Assembly (NCBI GenBank): GCA_028023455.1
Contig: JAQFVV010006626.1
Location: forward strand, 252,001 to 316,000
From: Epiperipatus broadwayi
Lineage: Eukaryota; Onychophora; Udeonychophora; Euonychophora; Peripatidae
Direction: 5' to 3'
Length of the DNA stretch: 64,000 nucleotides
Below, piece by piece: positions 1-14,392 of the stretch (the first letter of the stretch is position 1; every line of letters begins with the position of its first letter). The translations under genes were made by a program, and so were the position numbers. The notes below the pieces were generated by a model. That model was not told the DNA's origin and made no database searches. It was given only the letters and a program-made list of their open reading frames with translations.

Positions 1-1830
1 ATCTGATCTATATATCTAAGTGGGAAATGATTCCTTCCATTGGAAAAGAGTTAAAAATAATATAAGAAAGTATAATTGTGAACTAGCAAGGAAAGCTGTA
101 GAAGAGAAGAAAAGTATAGAAAGTGTAAAACAACATTTTGGTATTGGTAGAAAATTTATATCTGCAATAAGAAAAAAAAGATGGCATTATTACTAAAAAG
201 AGAGATGACATCTTGAAATGTGTTCTATCAAGAATTATATAGTAATAAAGAACAAGTGCTTCCTATACCTATTATATCTTCCTAATTGCCCAGAATTTTG
301 AATGAAGAAGTGAGACATGCAATTAAATTTATGAAGAAAGGGAAGGCTCCAGGTAATGATGGAATTATAATTGATATATTAAAAGAAGCAGGTGAAGAAA
401 TATAATTTTTTTTAGCAAAGTTATATACCAAATGTCTAAATGATAAAGATATACCAGATGATTGGAAGAATACAGTATTAATATTAATATTTAAAAAAGG
501 TGATAAAGAAGATATTAGAAATTACAGACCTATCAGTCTTTTATCAGTTTTATACAATTTTTTACTAAGATAATTACAACTCGTCTACAGAAAACACTGG
601 ATTTCCACCAAACAAGAGAATAAGCTGGGTTTAAAAGTGGTTTTAGTACAGTAGATCATATCCAGGTATTGAGAGAAGTTTTAAAAAGCACAAATGAATA
701 TGAGTTGTCATTATTCTTAGGATTTGTAGACTATGAAAAGGCATTTGATTCTAAAAACATTTCTTCAATGATTAAAGCATTGGATTATCAAGGTGTAGAT
801 CCAGGATATTGTCATATTTTAAAGAATATTTATAAAAATTCAACAGCAACAATTAGATTACATAATGATAGTAGGAATATCAACATTGAAAAAGGTGTAA
901 GACAGAGTGACTCCATATATCCAAAACTATTTACAGCAGTGCTGCAAAAAGTATTCAGTGGATTAAAATGGAAAGCTAAAGGAGTGAGAGTAAATGGAGA
1001 TTATTTAAGTCATTTAGATTTTGCAGATGATGTAGTTGTTTTTGCAAATAATGCTTTAGAGCTACAGGAAATGTTGCAGGAATTATCAGATGAAAGTAGG
1101 AAAGTAGGACTAAAGATAAATGTTAAAAAGACTAAAGTAATGTCTAATAGATTTTCTCAAAATATGAAAATAAAGATTGATTATGATGAGTTAGAAGAAG
1201 TTAACAGTTACAAATACCTTGGTCAGATTATTAATGCATATGGAAATATAATGGATGAAATTAATCATAGAATTAAACTTGGTTGGAGTGCTTTTGGTAG
1301 AAGTAACTTGATACTAAAAGGAAATATGCCTATGTGTTTGAAAAGGAAGGTTTTTAATAAAAGTGTTTTGCCAAATCTTACTTATGGATATGAGACTTGG
1401 ACACTTAATAGAAGAGCAATACAGAGACTTCAGACCACTCAAAGAAGTATGGAGAGATGCATGTTGGGAATAACAAGAAGGGATCAAAAACGCAATGTAT
1501 GGGTAAAAGAACAAACAGGTGTTACTGATCTCATTGAAAAAATTAAAAGACTGAAGTGAAGTTGGGCTGGGCATATTGTTAGAAGAGATGATAATAGATG
1601 GACAATTGAAATTTTAAACTGGATTCCAAGAGATTGTAAAAGACCCAGAAAGAGACCACATGTGAGATGGATGGATGAAATAAGAAAGTGTGCAGGGGTG
1701 ATGTGGAGAAAAGAAGCTAAAGATGGGAAAAGATGGATTGAACTTGGAGAGACCTTCATCCTGCAGTGGATTGATAATGGTTGATGATGATGAAGAAGAT
1801 ATCGCAGAATTTAAACGCTGCATGTGGGTG
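1..1830 (+). pseudogene. RTE-like LINE, reverse transcriptase half, cut by window edge
   Basis: This is the RT part of a non-LTR retrotransposon of RTE type; upstream sequence is cut off by the window start. Fingers motifs read around 300-660 (GKAPGNDG, then NYRPISLL) in frames broken by stops. An open frame of 296 residues follows at 669-1559. It carries motif A (FVDYEKAFDS, about residues 19-28), a damaged motif B (GVRQSDSIYPKLF, where RQGD is usual), and an intact motif C (FADDVVVF, about 118-125). The thumb/C-terminal segment (YGYETWTLNRRAIQRLQTTQ) is typical of this group. A stop at 1557 separates it from the usual trailing 'WAGHI.R' segment. The 3' end near 1780-1800 is a short GATGAT-like repeat. 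Fragments of the same family occur at 40960-41190 and 47985-48725. The copy is inactive. Confidence 0.85.
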
Positions 1831-2802
1831 ATTAATATTTGGTAAATAAATAAATATAATTTTAATTAAATAAAAACAAATCAAATTTAATAAATAATTA
1901 AAAATTATGAACATAAATTAGCACAAAAAATAAATTATATTTATTATAAAGAACAAACACAAGAAAAAAAAATATTATTTATTTATTTCCCTGAAGAAAA
2001 TTAAATAGGTATAAGAAAAACATATGTTCTGTGTGCATGAGTACGCGAAAATATGTTTGATATATGTGTGGTATACATTAATAAAATGTAATTAATCAGA
2101 TCGTGTTATTAAAAGCATGTAATATTCTTAAATTTAACTAAATGTATTACTTAACCTTAACATAAATTATTAAGTATGTTTGAAAGTTTATTTAAAAAAG
2201 GCTAATTATCATCTTAACATCACTAAGCATATGAGCACATAAATTCCTCAATAAAGTATACAAGTAAACACTTAATTAAATAATTATTCTCGTAAAACTT
2301 TAATATAATAGCAGCAATTCTTTTGCTTTGAATCCAGTACTTTAAAAAACTTCTATCTAAGTTTATCTATGACAATGAAACATATATTATGAAGGATCTT
2401 TACCCTAACAATGCCTGACATCTTAAAATAATGCCACATGTTTAAAAACTGTACATTCTATGCTTATAACCATTTTAAAAATAAATTAAACCTTTTAAAT
2501 TCTTAAAGTATACTTTTCCATATAACACATTATTTTAAATTAATAAATAATTAATAGACAATTATATATTTTTAAAAAATTGAAAGACAACCAAATTTAT
2601 TAAATAATCACTCATACACACATATACTAAAATATGCACACAAATGTAAGTTTATGTGAAAATATATATTTAAAATGCCATAATAATTCTGAATAAAATA
2701 TACCTTTAGTTATTTTTAGGTCTTCTTTTGAATACTTGGATGAGAGCTAAAAGTATATTATTTTTGTTAAAAAAAATATTAAAACATTTAAATATATATA
2801 TA
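1831..2802. other. A+T-rich intergenic sequence, no feature seen
   Basis: Nothing beyond A/T-rich low-complexity sequence is visible. No open frame has recognisable motifs, and no inverted repeat of note was found. Confidence 0.6.
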
Positions 2803-3147
2803 ATACATATTTTGCGGGTTCATCCGTGTTAAAAACTTTTAATATTAATATACTGACGACAGTATATTAATATTAAAAGTTTTTAACACGTATATTAATA
2901 TTAAAAGTTTTTAACACGGATGAACCCGCAAAATATGTATTTTATATATTTTATCCGTGCAAATCTTCGTTTTAACATTATTAACCTCTACGGGAAGGAA
3001 ATTTTTAAACAGCTTTTATAACTCTGTGGATGGATTGTGTGACCAAGTCGAAACGCCAGTATATTAATATTAAAAGTTTTTAACACGGATGAACCCGCAA
3101 CATATGTATTTTATATATTTAACCCGTGCAAATCTTCGTTTTAACAT
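2803..3147. repeat. Nested inverted and direct repeats, possible PLE-type tail
   Basis: A segment beginning GTATATTAATATTAAAAG and running through CACGGATGAACCCGC occurs twice in direct orientation (about 2891-2980 and 3057-3147). An inverted partial copy lies at 2803-2855. The first inverted pair meets at a tight hairpin (ATACTG ACGA CAGTAT). Just before the last copy is GTCGAAACG (3048-3056), which resembles the GAAA strand found in the tails of Penelope-like elements. The layout (inverted tail plus direct tail) is like that of the PLE copies at 38-41 kb, but no RT codons remain. Confidence 0.5.
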
Positions 3148-3233
3148 ATATTGTAATGGTAAAAAAGAAATAAATCAGTGAAGTAATAAACTTCCACAGA
3201 AGTGTGGGTTTGAACTCAAAACCAGTGACACAC

Positions 3234-3238
<5 letters not shown>

Positions 3239-3293
<55 letters not shown>
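3239..3293. repeat. (TA)n microsatellite
   Basis: Uninterrupted TA dinucleotides directly downstream of the repeat cluster. Confidence 0.95.
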
Positions 3294-3295
<2 letters not shown>

Positions 3296-5552
3296 ATATT
3301 AAATGAGATCGACCTGCATAAATATTGTAAATCTTCCTGATGTATACATACATATTGTCAATAAGATGTTGAATAGAATTCCAATAATACTAGCCAATGT
3401 GATGATGATGACTAGCATTATAATTATATGTACTTCTACCAGTATTTTATTTGCTTTAGGCTTCAATCAAAAAATAAATTCTAGGTGCCAAACCTCCTCA
3501 ACAGAGAAAGTTTATTGAGAATGCTAATGAAATAACAATTATCAACATTGTCGATTATTATAGTGCCATCCCAGCAAGTCCCTCAACTATTCACATGCAG
3601 TCTCAGAGTTGTGTGAGATTCATAACTAGCATGTGTGTTGATATTACAAAGTTTTAATGGAGTTATAAACAAACAAATGGATTGATAAAACAATAATTTA
3701 ATAAATTATTAACAAAGCAAAAATATACATAAGTTGGTTATATATGTATACTAGTGGCTCCTGAATACGGATATAATGTGGCATGTATCACAGCAATTAC
3801 TATATTTTCAATTTTTAAGTCATGATTCCAAGTGCAAATATAAGATGAAATGTATCTCAACAGTTAATGTAGTGTCAGTTTTAAGTCTATAGTAGCAATT
3901 TAAGTGCAGATATAAAATATATATCACAAGATTAATATATTTTCAGTTTTTAAGTCAAAAGCCTTTTTAATATAATAATGTGAATATCTTATTGTTCAAA
4001 ATGTTTAAAGTCCTACATCATGGGTTTTTATATACCATTTTCTTTTTTCTGTAATTACAGTCATTTTCATAAATTCACCTGACAAATATATTTATTTTTC
4101 TCACATGCTGAAGACTTAGTTACAGCAACATGATAACATATGGCATGTAAAATATCAATGACTTCAGCAATTTATAAACATAGTACATTTTTGTCTTTAC
4201 TGGAATCTTATAGGCTGTAGCAACCTAATTCCACAAACTTTGATGCTGCTTACTGGGTTAGACTGCATATTGAATGACTTCTGACTGATGTGCTACCTTT
4301 TTGCCTAGCCTTGAATGGTAAACAGTACACTTTTGGAGTAAAATATTCTTATAGTTGTTAGGACTATGAATGTTGAAAACTATTCATCATGATTGATAAC
4401 CTTTCATCCTAGACATTGCAGTTTTAATTAGTGGTCAAACTCCTTCTCTTGCACTAATTTCAACATGGCTTTTAAATTGCACTTAGAATAAGAGTAGCCT
4501 TCTCATGTAAAATCAGCAACAGAATGAAAATCAACATCAGAATGAATGCTTACCTTTTATGAATTTTGAATGGTCTTTTTTTATATCTCTCTGTCATCTT
4601 TCTATCCCCTGACAACAACATTTCCATCAACCAAACCATAATATAGACCATTCATATATGGTAGTTTAGTTTTAATACCATTATCCTATTACTTTTGTCC
4701 ATCAATTATTTTATTTCTTCTAGAATACAAGTGTACATTTACTGTACACATAAATGATTTCCTTTTAATTTGACCAAGATATTTCCAGTGTTTAGTAACT
4801 TATTAGTCTACAATATGCAAATCATTTAAACATTTTTATTGTTAGCATTTTTATTCCAACTGACATTATTTTTTAAAATCCTAATTCATTTTTATAAGTA
4901 TAAAAATGATTTTAGATATTTGTTTACACCTTTTTACATACATCATTAAATTAAAACTCGATAGTATCTGTAATTTTACACATATGTGCTTTATCTGTGA
5001 TAGACAATATTATGTAAAAATTGTATACACAGTAATCATATAGTGTCCTCATATTTTTCAATCGTTTTTTGAGCAAAGATTAAAAATTGGTAAACATATT
5101 TAATTCTTTTGTTCCTCATATATTCTTTATTTTATATTTTCAATAGTCAAACTCACCTTAACTTTCAAAATTATGGTTTTCTGTTTTAACAAATATCTAC
5201 ATGTGCAACCTTCTTCTGTTGTTGTAATTTTTTTCAAAATTATGATATAGATAAATACTATCTTATCTTTAGAATTTACATGTATTTTTGTTTTTATTGC
5301 AAACTTAAAACTGTGTTTTGATTCATTTATAATTTTATTACTTATTTTAATTTTTTTTTTATAGTTATTGCATTAATTTAAATTGTTCCCAACTTTTGCA
5401 ATAATTTCTATAATTTTTCCATTGGTTTCTTTGTTTTTTAAAAATATTGTTTCCATTTCTTTTTTGATAATTTCTTTTTATATTCTTTCATTATTTGGCA
5501 TACATTAACGATAATAGCTGCTTAATAATACAGGCAAAACTCACTATACATA
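3294..5552. other. A+T-rich intergenic sequence, no gene seen
   Basis: A 71-residue frame at 3303-3518 has no recognisable motif and is probably chance. The rest is A/T-rich and I see no RT motifs, tRNA boxes or long inverted repeats. Confidence 0.5.
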
Positions 5553-6345
5553 TTGCCAAACAGAGCAAGCTAGAGTAATCAATGAATGCCAGAAGGCTTG
5601 TGCATAAAATCCCCATCTAGTGCCTACTCATCGAACATTCCCAGACTAGTTTCTGGCTTGTGACCTTCGTCAGTGAGGAGGAAGCATAAGAAGTGGTGAT
5701 CATGTGATGTTTATTTACTTAATAATATAGTTGTTCACTTTCATTTTCTCATTTAACTTATGATTACATTATCAATGTTAAATTCATTCACAATATTAGC
5801 TTTCAATATTTGTATTCTTTATATATTCTATATCAATTTTATACTATTTTTTCTTTCAAAGAACTAAAGTATTTAATATTTTACTACTTCATCTACTAAT
5901 GAAATTGAGTTTTTGCTCATAAATCACTATGAATCAAACTTTATATATTAATTTGAATTAAATCATTTATCTTCTATCCATTCAAAATTTCTCATTATGC
6001 ATTCTTAACATCATTTTTTGCTCATATTTCTTAATAATTTTTCTATCTACCTAAACCAATTTAAATATTTTAGTAATTTTATATACTTATGAAGTTGAAA
6101 TTGAGAATAGACATCAATGTGGTTCTGCTTTTTATATATTAAGAATTGTATGTTTTCAATCAGCAAAAACTGATCACAACTTAATTACAATAGCAAACTC
6201 TCCAGTTAGTAGTGCCACCAAATGCAAGCCTTCATAATAAATGAATTCAGGAAGGTTTGTGCATAAAATCCATATCTAGTATCTACTCTTCCAATATCCT
6301 CAGACTAGTTTATAGCTTGTGGCTTTCATCACTTGGATTTGAAAG
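5553..6345. repeat. Direct repeat pair of about 130 bp
   Basis: The segment at about 5553-5690 recurs at about 6225-6345. Shared pieces include GTGCATAAAATCC, CAGACTAGTTT and AGCTTGTGRC. It is a diverged dispersed or duplicated repeat of unknown family with about 530 bp of A/T-rich sequence between. Confidence 0.6.
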
Positions 6346-6897
6346 CAGTTCATCTAGATATTAAGCACCAATGCAACCCTCCAGCAGCCACATTTTATTA
6401 ACTATACAGCTAGGATCCCAATATGAAAACATAATAGCAAAGCTCATTGTATACTCATATAGATCTGAATTCAGTTCAGTATCTATATACATTTGGTATT
6501 TTTGGTTTTCAAAAACAATAGTCACCATTATCCTATAGGCAGGATAGGTGTAAAACATCAAAACATCACATGATCACCATTTTAGTTTGTGTAATCATAT
6601 GAAGTGTTGATCATAAGATATTTTGATGGTTTTTACAACTTAAATAGTTGTAATTAAAGGAAATTTAAAACCAGGCTATCAAACTTTTTAAAATCATTCA
6701 CACTAGCCAATATAACCAATGCACGTGACACCATAAAAGTGAAAAGGTTAAATGATCTCCAATATACATATTTCAGGCTATACCAGCATTCTTCACTTGG
6801 ACTGGATCATCATTTCTGTCAAATATTGTATTCAGTTCATGATATTATTTAATTCATTGAAATTATAAATTTATTAAATGCACATTGATTATGTAAG
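6346..6897. other. Intergenic sequence, no gene seen
   Basis: A 66-residue minus-strand frame (6361-6561) shows no known motif. Near 6760-6815 a short segment (AATATACATATTTCAG...) vaguely resembles pieces at 42130 and 49970, so it may be a very old short repeat. Confidence 0.4.
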
Positions 6898-7092
6898 TAA
6901 TATTTACCGAGGCTATAACCTCAAGAATATGCATGTAAAATGTGATAGCAGAGACCTCTACAGGTCTTTTAACCACAATCTTATACTACGGAAGAAAAGA
7001 TGGGCATAAGATTGTAGTTAAAAGACCTGTAGAGATCCCTGCTATCACATTTTACACACATATTCTCGAGGTTACAGCCTCGGTAAATATTA
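6898..7092. repeat. Fold-back (MITE-like) element with ~87-bp arms
   Basis: The left arm (6898-6984, starting TAATATTTACCGAGGCT) is the near-exact reverse complement of the right arm (7006-7092), with a 21-nt loop. No protein is encoded. The structure fits a miniature inverted-repeat element or its transcript-forming hairpin. Confidence 0.85.
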
Positions 7093-8482
7093 ATTTATTA
7101 AAGTAAGAACTTATTGTTGCAATATAAAAAGATTTATCTAAAATACAATGGTAATATCCTAAGACAATCAGTAGTTGCTAAATCTGCTGAATGTGGTTCT
7201 TTGGAGTTATAATATCACATTTTTGGTTATAATTATTATGTAAAATAAATGAATATTATAAGATTTCCTTAAAATATATATTATGATAAACATGAGAATG
7301 GTTTTTATGATAGAAGTTAGAACTCATTTATGTTATAAAGATTATCTTAAGATATTATAAAAAAATGTAATATTGGTTGTTTTTTATTGAAAAGATGTTG
7401 TTCAAAATAGAATACATAAATGAGCACAATTAAATGATTAAAGAATGTGTTAAAAAATGCTTTTCACAGAAGAATTTTAAAAAGAGTATCACAAAATATT
7501 AATTAAACAAAAAATGGAAGAGCATGTTATGTACCTAAACATATGTGTGATTCACAGTATGGTTTGGATTATCATTATGGTGAAGTATTTTTTATCATGC
7601 TATTTTTTTATGAGTGACTGCTATTGTCAATTATATTGAGATTATTAGGAAAAGCAGGACCTATATTTTATAATCCTAATAATGTACTCAAATTACATTT
7701 TGATTTTTATAATACATATTTTCTCACAAAAGATAAGTATTTTTTAGTCCACTGAATTACTCAACTCAGAGACTACTTCTTTTCTAAACTTAAGTTGTTG
7801 TTTTTAAACTATTCAGGATATTTGTGAGATAATTATTTTTGTGTGTTTGAGATTTTTATACAAATGTTTTCTATACGAAGGTTTTTTTTTTTGTTTCAGA
7901 CGTTTCAGTTGCACTCTTTTTTTTAATTATCATTTTAAAGTGTTAATAATAAGCTACTTTAGACAAGTTCACTTTCATCATAGTTTGAAACACATTTCTG
8001 TACATTTTGTCATTTCTTAATTTATAGATACACAATGAGAAATTTTTATTTTTTTTTGTTTTAATTTTAAAATAATTAATTGGTTTAATCGTATTAATTA
8101 TTTAGAAAGTAAGTAATAAACATATTCATATGTCAACAATTTTTGACGCTAGATTTTAGTATGTATATTGAAAACTATATAACTTTAAACATATATGTTG
8201 CAATGAAATGCAAATCGTTTACAGTATGTAATAAATCCAATACATTAAGTTTTAATAATTAGATGGTTAAGGTGTTATAATTTGTATTTAGTGTGATGAA
8301 TACATTTGTAGACATTCTTTCATATTTTTATCTTTAATCTGATTATAGTAAACATAACTTATTAAAAATTTTAATACAAGACGTTTTCTATGGTTTAAAT
8401 ATATTGAATTTTAAATAAATACTTATAATAAAAACAAAAAATAATTTATAAAATCTGTTTTGTATGGGTGTGCATTCACTTA

Positions 8483-8485
<3 letters not shown>
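7093..8485. other. A+T-rich intergenic sequence, no gene seen
   Basis: No open frame with motifs, no tRNA-like boxes, and no clear repeats were found. Confidence 0.5.

Positions 8486-8577
<92 letters not shown>
8486..8577. repeat. (TA)n microsatellite
   Basis: About 46 uninterrupted TA units. The Tyr/Ile-repeat peptide they can encode is an artefact. Confidence 0.95.
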
Positions 8578-8580
<3 letters not shown>

Positions 8581-8670
8581 CGCTTTCAAAGTGTCATTTT
8601 AAAAGTAGAAAGATTTGGCTTATAAAAGTTATTAATCTGTCATTGGTCTGAAGGTTTGTGGTGATGGTAT

Positions 8671-8754
8671 ATTATTAGATGTGATATGTTGGACCATTCA
8701 TTCAACATTCACTCATAGATTATGGAAATAGTCCAACATATTACATCTAATTAT
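8671..8754. repeat. Small fold-back element, GTTGGAC family, copy 1
   Basis: The arms ATTATTAGATGTGATAT-GTTGGAC and GTCCAAC-ATATTACATCTAAT are inverted complements about 36 bp apart. The inner borders GTTGGACCATT and GGAAATAGTCCAAC are shared with the element at 14228-14392, while the outer palindromic parts differ. Confidence 0.75.
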
Positions 8755-9262
8755 CAATCAATCCGTTTTTGTTTCTAAGTAAATTTATAAACAAATACAA
8801 AATTAAAAAACAAACAAACAAATATTTAAAACAGATTTGACATTTGTTTTTAGAAAGTTCAAAAAATGACTTTGTCCTACTGTAGATTTTTTAAATGTCT
8901 ATTATAAATACAAACAGAATTAATCAGAAAAATCTACATATATCAAAACTATTCTAGAATGAATTGTAACAAGACACCACTTAATAAGTTTTGTAGTGGT
9001 ATGCAATATTCTGTCATGTATATAACCAAGTTAGTTTCCAAAAAACATTCACCATTCCACATTTGTACTTTATATTTAAATTTATATTTTTATAATGTTT
9101 CAATTTATAATTATTGATGTAATTTTTCATTGTATTTATCATGTGATTACAATTAATGAATAAACCTAAAATATTCCAGGTAGATGTCATTACTTGTAAC
9201 ACTTGATTGTATTTTTAATGTGAAATATATTGTCATACATAAGTACATAAAAAACAAAAAAG

Positions 9263-9297
<35 letters not shown>

Positions 9298-10484
9298 ATA
9301 AAAAAGAGAACAAAGTATTTCATTAGTTCGTTACATAAATTTATAAATATACTTTTTCTTTAAATAAATCAAAAGACTGATTAAAGTCTATTGAAATATA
9401 GGAATTTTTAAATTTAATATTTAAAAAAACACTTATTAGCTCTCTTTTAACTAAAAGAAAATTCTGATGGATTAAAAAAAAACAAAGAAAATAAATTATA
9501 AATTTAATTATACAAAATTAACTATAAAGTTTTTTAATGAAAGAATTTCATGGTACAAATAATCATTGAACTATATAATTTTAGAGATCTAATTAAAGAT
9601 CTTTAATTTTTATGAATTATCTCATCAGAAGAAATTGGGTTTCATTAAAAATTAGTATTTCCAAGTGATTAGATAATAAATTTGATCAAGTGTAATTAAA
9701 AAGTAAGAAGAGAAGATTGATTAATTAAAGGAACTTAAAAACTAGTTAATTACACAAATGGTCTCTTACAATGTATGGCAAAGGTATACAAGCTATAAAT
9801 TTCTGGAGATATGAGTAGTTCGGATAGAGATTTTAAATATTTTTTCTTACTGCACTTATCAATTAAGAGATTGTTTGAACTATTGGTACACTCTCTGTAT
9901 TTAATTTTTTTAAATACAAGCTTATAAAAGCAATGTCACATTATATATGATTTGCTTTATTGATAATTAATGTTCTATTGTTTTGACAAATCTTGCTGTG
10001 AGAAGTGTATTGATTTTTGCTGAATTTTTCTATTAAGAGTCCACCATTTAGTTTTCTGTTAACTTAGCAGTGTTCTGTTAGAAATTCTGCTAATAGTTTG
10101 CTATTAAAATGTCTCATCCATCAATCAGGAAGGTATAGAAACATTCATGGACATCCTAACCTTACCATACACTGCTAAACCACAGAGCATTGTTTAGTCA
10201 CTGTTCTCCAACCAGATTCTTCTAAATCAGATGTCTGACATGTAGTGAAAATTTTTTGACCACCATTGCTGGGATACATGTAAGTAAGTATAAAATGTTA
10301 CTGTTGAACAAGGTCTTCACTGCCCCAGAAAAGAGAAGCATCCAGCTGCCAAAAGAAACTAGGAAGGCCCATTTATAAAATTCATCAAATTCAAAAGGAT
10401 ATGAGTGCACTTCATAAATGAAACTATAACAAAAACCTAGGTAAATATAAGTGTAATAACAAATCCAATGTCTAAAAAAAAACT
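8755..10484. other. Intergenic sequence with short (AC)n and an old dispersed repeat
   Basis: A short (AC)n(AT)n microsatellite lies at about 9264-9296. At about 9812-9960 the text (AGAGATTTTAAATATTTT... CACTTATCAAT) matches part of the repeat at 31064-31200. Frames of 62 residues on the minus strand (9014-9202 and 10222-10410) have no recognised motif. Confidence 0.5.
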
Positions 10485-10950
10485 TTTATTATTGATTACA
10501 GTTTTGACTGTACCATGCAGTCTTCATCATATCTACAAAATTTAAACACACATAAAAATACAACCATTAAAATACATTATTTTATATAAAATTATTAAAT
10601 TCCTATCAAACTTTTAAATTTTTTTAAAAATATTTTCTAACCTTTTCAATTCATATAATGTCTTTAACATATTTACCATCCTATTTTATAATCTTTTAAC
10701 ATTCTTTTATATCCTCTTTCTCTATAACATATATCTATACATATAACTTTAATACATATAACATTTATATTATAAAGTAATTTTAATTATACTACTCCAA
10801 AAAAAATTAATCACTATCAATATAATCTTTCTTTATCTTTTATTCTAACTAAATACTTATTTCCATTCATATTATCCCCTTAATTATTCCATATAAAATC
10901 TTTTGACTTTATCCTCTTCTCCATACCTTGGCATATAATATTTATTTACC
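10485..10950 (-). other. Possible retroelement 3' tail with hammerhead-like stem
   Basis: Read on the minus strand, 10500-10535 gives AUGAUGA, an A, the stem GACUG-CAUGGUA-CAGUC, then AAAA. This matches the order of a hammerhead core (CUGANGA, stem II, GAAA) with changes at the first C and at the G. It is followed by AATAATAAAAG and a T run, like a PLE-type tail. The upstream minus-strand sequence (10540-10950) is purine-rich, as decayed coding sequence often is, but I cannot read an RT in it. Confidence 0.3.
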
Positions 10951-11403
10951 AAAAACATTGTTAAGTTAATATAGATCAATATATGTATGTGGGTTGTAAA
11001 TATATTTGGTCTGACAGTCTGGTTTAAGTTAGTTTCCTGATGCTTTTGTTAGTCAGATAAATCAAACACTGGAAGCATTGTAAATCCTTCTTTTTTAGAT
11101 ATTTTTAGTCATGTGACTAGTGGCACCTGGGAATTATCCCAATAGAAATAAAATATTCACATAAAAGGTGTTTGCTTCTTGCAGTCATAGAACAAATGCA
11201 TCAGTTGAAACATGTGGCCATGTGTTCTATATTTTATACCACTCCAGTCGTCATATTAGTGTTATAAGCATATTTCTGTTACCATATATATATATCCACC
11301 TTTTTCTGACAATCTTTCATAAAAAGCTTTTTGTTTGTTTTACCATTTTGATTATATTTTTATATTATGCATTCTCTATTTTGTTTTAATTTTATAATTT
11401 TTT

Positions 11404-11500
11404 TTCCATGTGTCATAGCATCAGCCAGGAAGTGAACCCGCTAACCCAGGAAAACTGCTTGTAAAGAAGCTATCACTGACCACTCGACCACCAATGCTTG
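11404..11500 (-). mobile_element. tRNA-derived SINE, copy 1
   Basis: The minus strand reads GCATTGGTGGTCGAGTGG (A-box region), an anticodon-like hairpin around TTCTTTACAAG, then GCGGGTTCACTTCC (B box) and GATGCTATGACACATG, followed by A-rich sequence. The 5' GCATTGG can pair with the GCTGATGC segment as an acceptor-like stem. The copy shares its tail with the ones at 23418, 52035 and 56366. Confidence 0.8.
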
Positions 11501-11788
11501 ACAAATTATTAATATTCATATTAAATAGAAATAATATAGAATGATGATAAGGACTATCAGATAAAATTGAATGAAATTAAATTAGAGACTATTTTATTAT
11601 TACTGATTATATTTACACAATTAATTATTTTTTGCAGAAATGTTTCCTGTAAAAAAAATTTAAGTTTTTTATTATTTTTTTAAAAGGCTAAAAATTTTAT
11701 AAACAGGCAGAATATTATGTGTATAATCAGGAATCAGCACCCAATTCTTCTTATTATTATTATTACTGTTGTTGTTAATATTTATTAA

Positions 11789-13100
<1,312 letters not shown>

Positions 13101-13104
13101 AAAA

Positions 13105-13287
<183 letters not shown>

Positions 13288-13859
13288 GTTTATACTGTAT
13301 GTTATGTTGTATTTATTTACTACTGTTATTGAATTTTTAAATGTAATATCTGTATAATTTTAATATTTTATGTTATATTTTTACTTTTTTTTGTATTTTA
13401 TTAGTATTTTTAAAAAATACTCATTTATCTACTAAATATCAGCTAGCTTTACCTAATTTTCTTAAAACATCCTAAAGGAAACAATTTAGTTATAATGGTC
13501 CTAAATTATTTAATATATATTTATAAGAGATTGTTCTGTGAATTTAATAAACACTATCTTATTTGATTTTTAAAAAGCATTTATGGCACTGGTTATATTA
13601 TGCTAAGCATTAGTTTTATTTTATTTTTGTTTATATTGTATGTTATGTTGTAATTATTTACTACTGTGAATGAATTGCCAAATGCAATATCTGTGCAATT
13701 TTAATATTTTATGTTATATTTATACTTTTTTTGTATTTTATTAGTGTTTTTAGTTGTTACATTTAAATTCATCACACAAGATTTTTCTTGTATGGAATTT
13801 ATCTCACTGTATTATACATTTATTGTTTGCTTCATAATGAATAAATAAATAAATAAATA

Positions 13860-13860
<1 letters not shown>
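13288..13860 (+). repeat. Duplicated LINE-like 3' UTR segment ending in (AATA)n
   Basis: A ~130-bp segment (GTTATGTTGTATTTATTTAC ... TTTTGTATTTTATTAG) is present at about 13288-13415 and again at about 13629-13755. The block ends in TGAATAAATAAATAAATAAA at about 13840-13860, a typical LINE 3' tail, and passes into (ATT)n. No coding part is seen. Confidence 0.6.
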
Positions 13861-14114
<254 letters not shown>

Positions 14115-14227
14115 ACATTATATATTAAACAAAACAAAATTGAATAATTCCAAACAATAAAGCAATGGATTCATAAAATTCCAAAATAATTACCCTCAAA
14201 AAAAAATTGATAAGAATATATATATAC

Positions 14228-14392
14228 AATTAATTATTTGTTGGACCATTTTTATTATCTAATATTAAAAACAGAATGGCTTTAGAAAAATTTAAATTTT
14301 ATTTAAACTAAGTAAACTTTAAATAAGGTTTATTTTTTTCTAAAACATTCAATTATTACTATGATGGAAATAGTCCAACAAATAATTAATAT
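14228..14392. repeat. Small fold-back element, GTTGGAC family, copy 2
   Basis: The arm ATTAATTATTTGTTGGAC (left) and its complement GTCCAACAAATAATTAAT (right) flank about 125 bp of A/T-rich sequence. The inner borders GTTGGACCATT and GGAAATAGTCCAAC match those of the element at 8671-8754. Confidence 0.75.

Noticed and set aside
3015-3060. A complete hammerhead in the 2.8-3.1 kb cluster
   Set aside because: GAAAC and a weak stem are present, but the CUGANGA strand cannot be aligned without an insertion; kept only as a low-confidence hint.
8460-8651. Tyr/Ile-alternating frame
   Set aside because: Translation of (TA)n; the same applies to the frames at 31461-31670 and 59094-59417.
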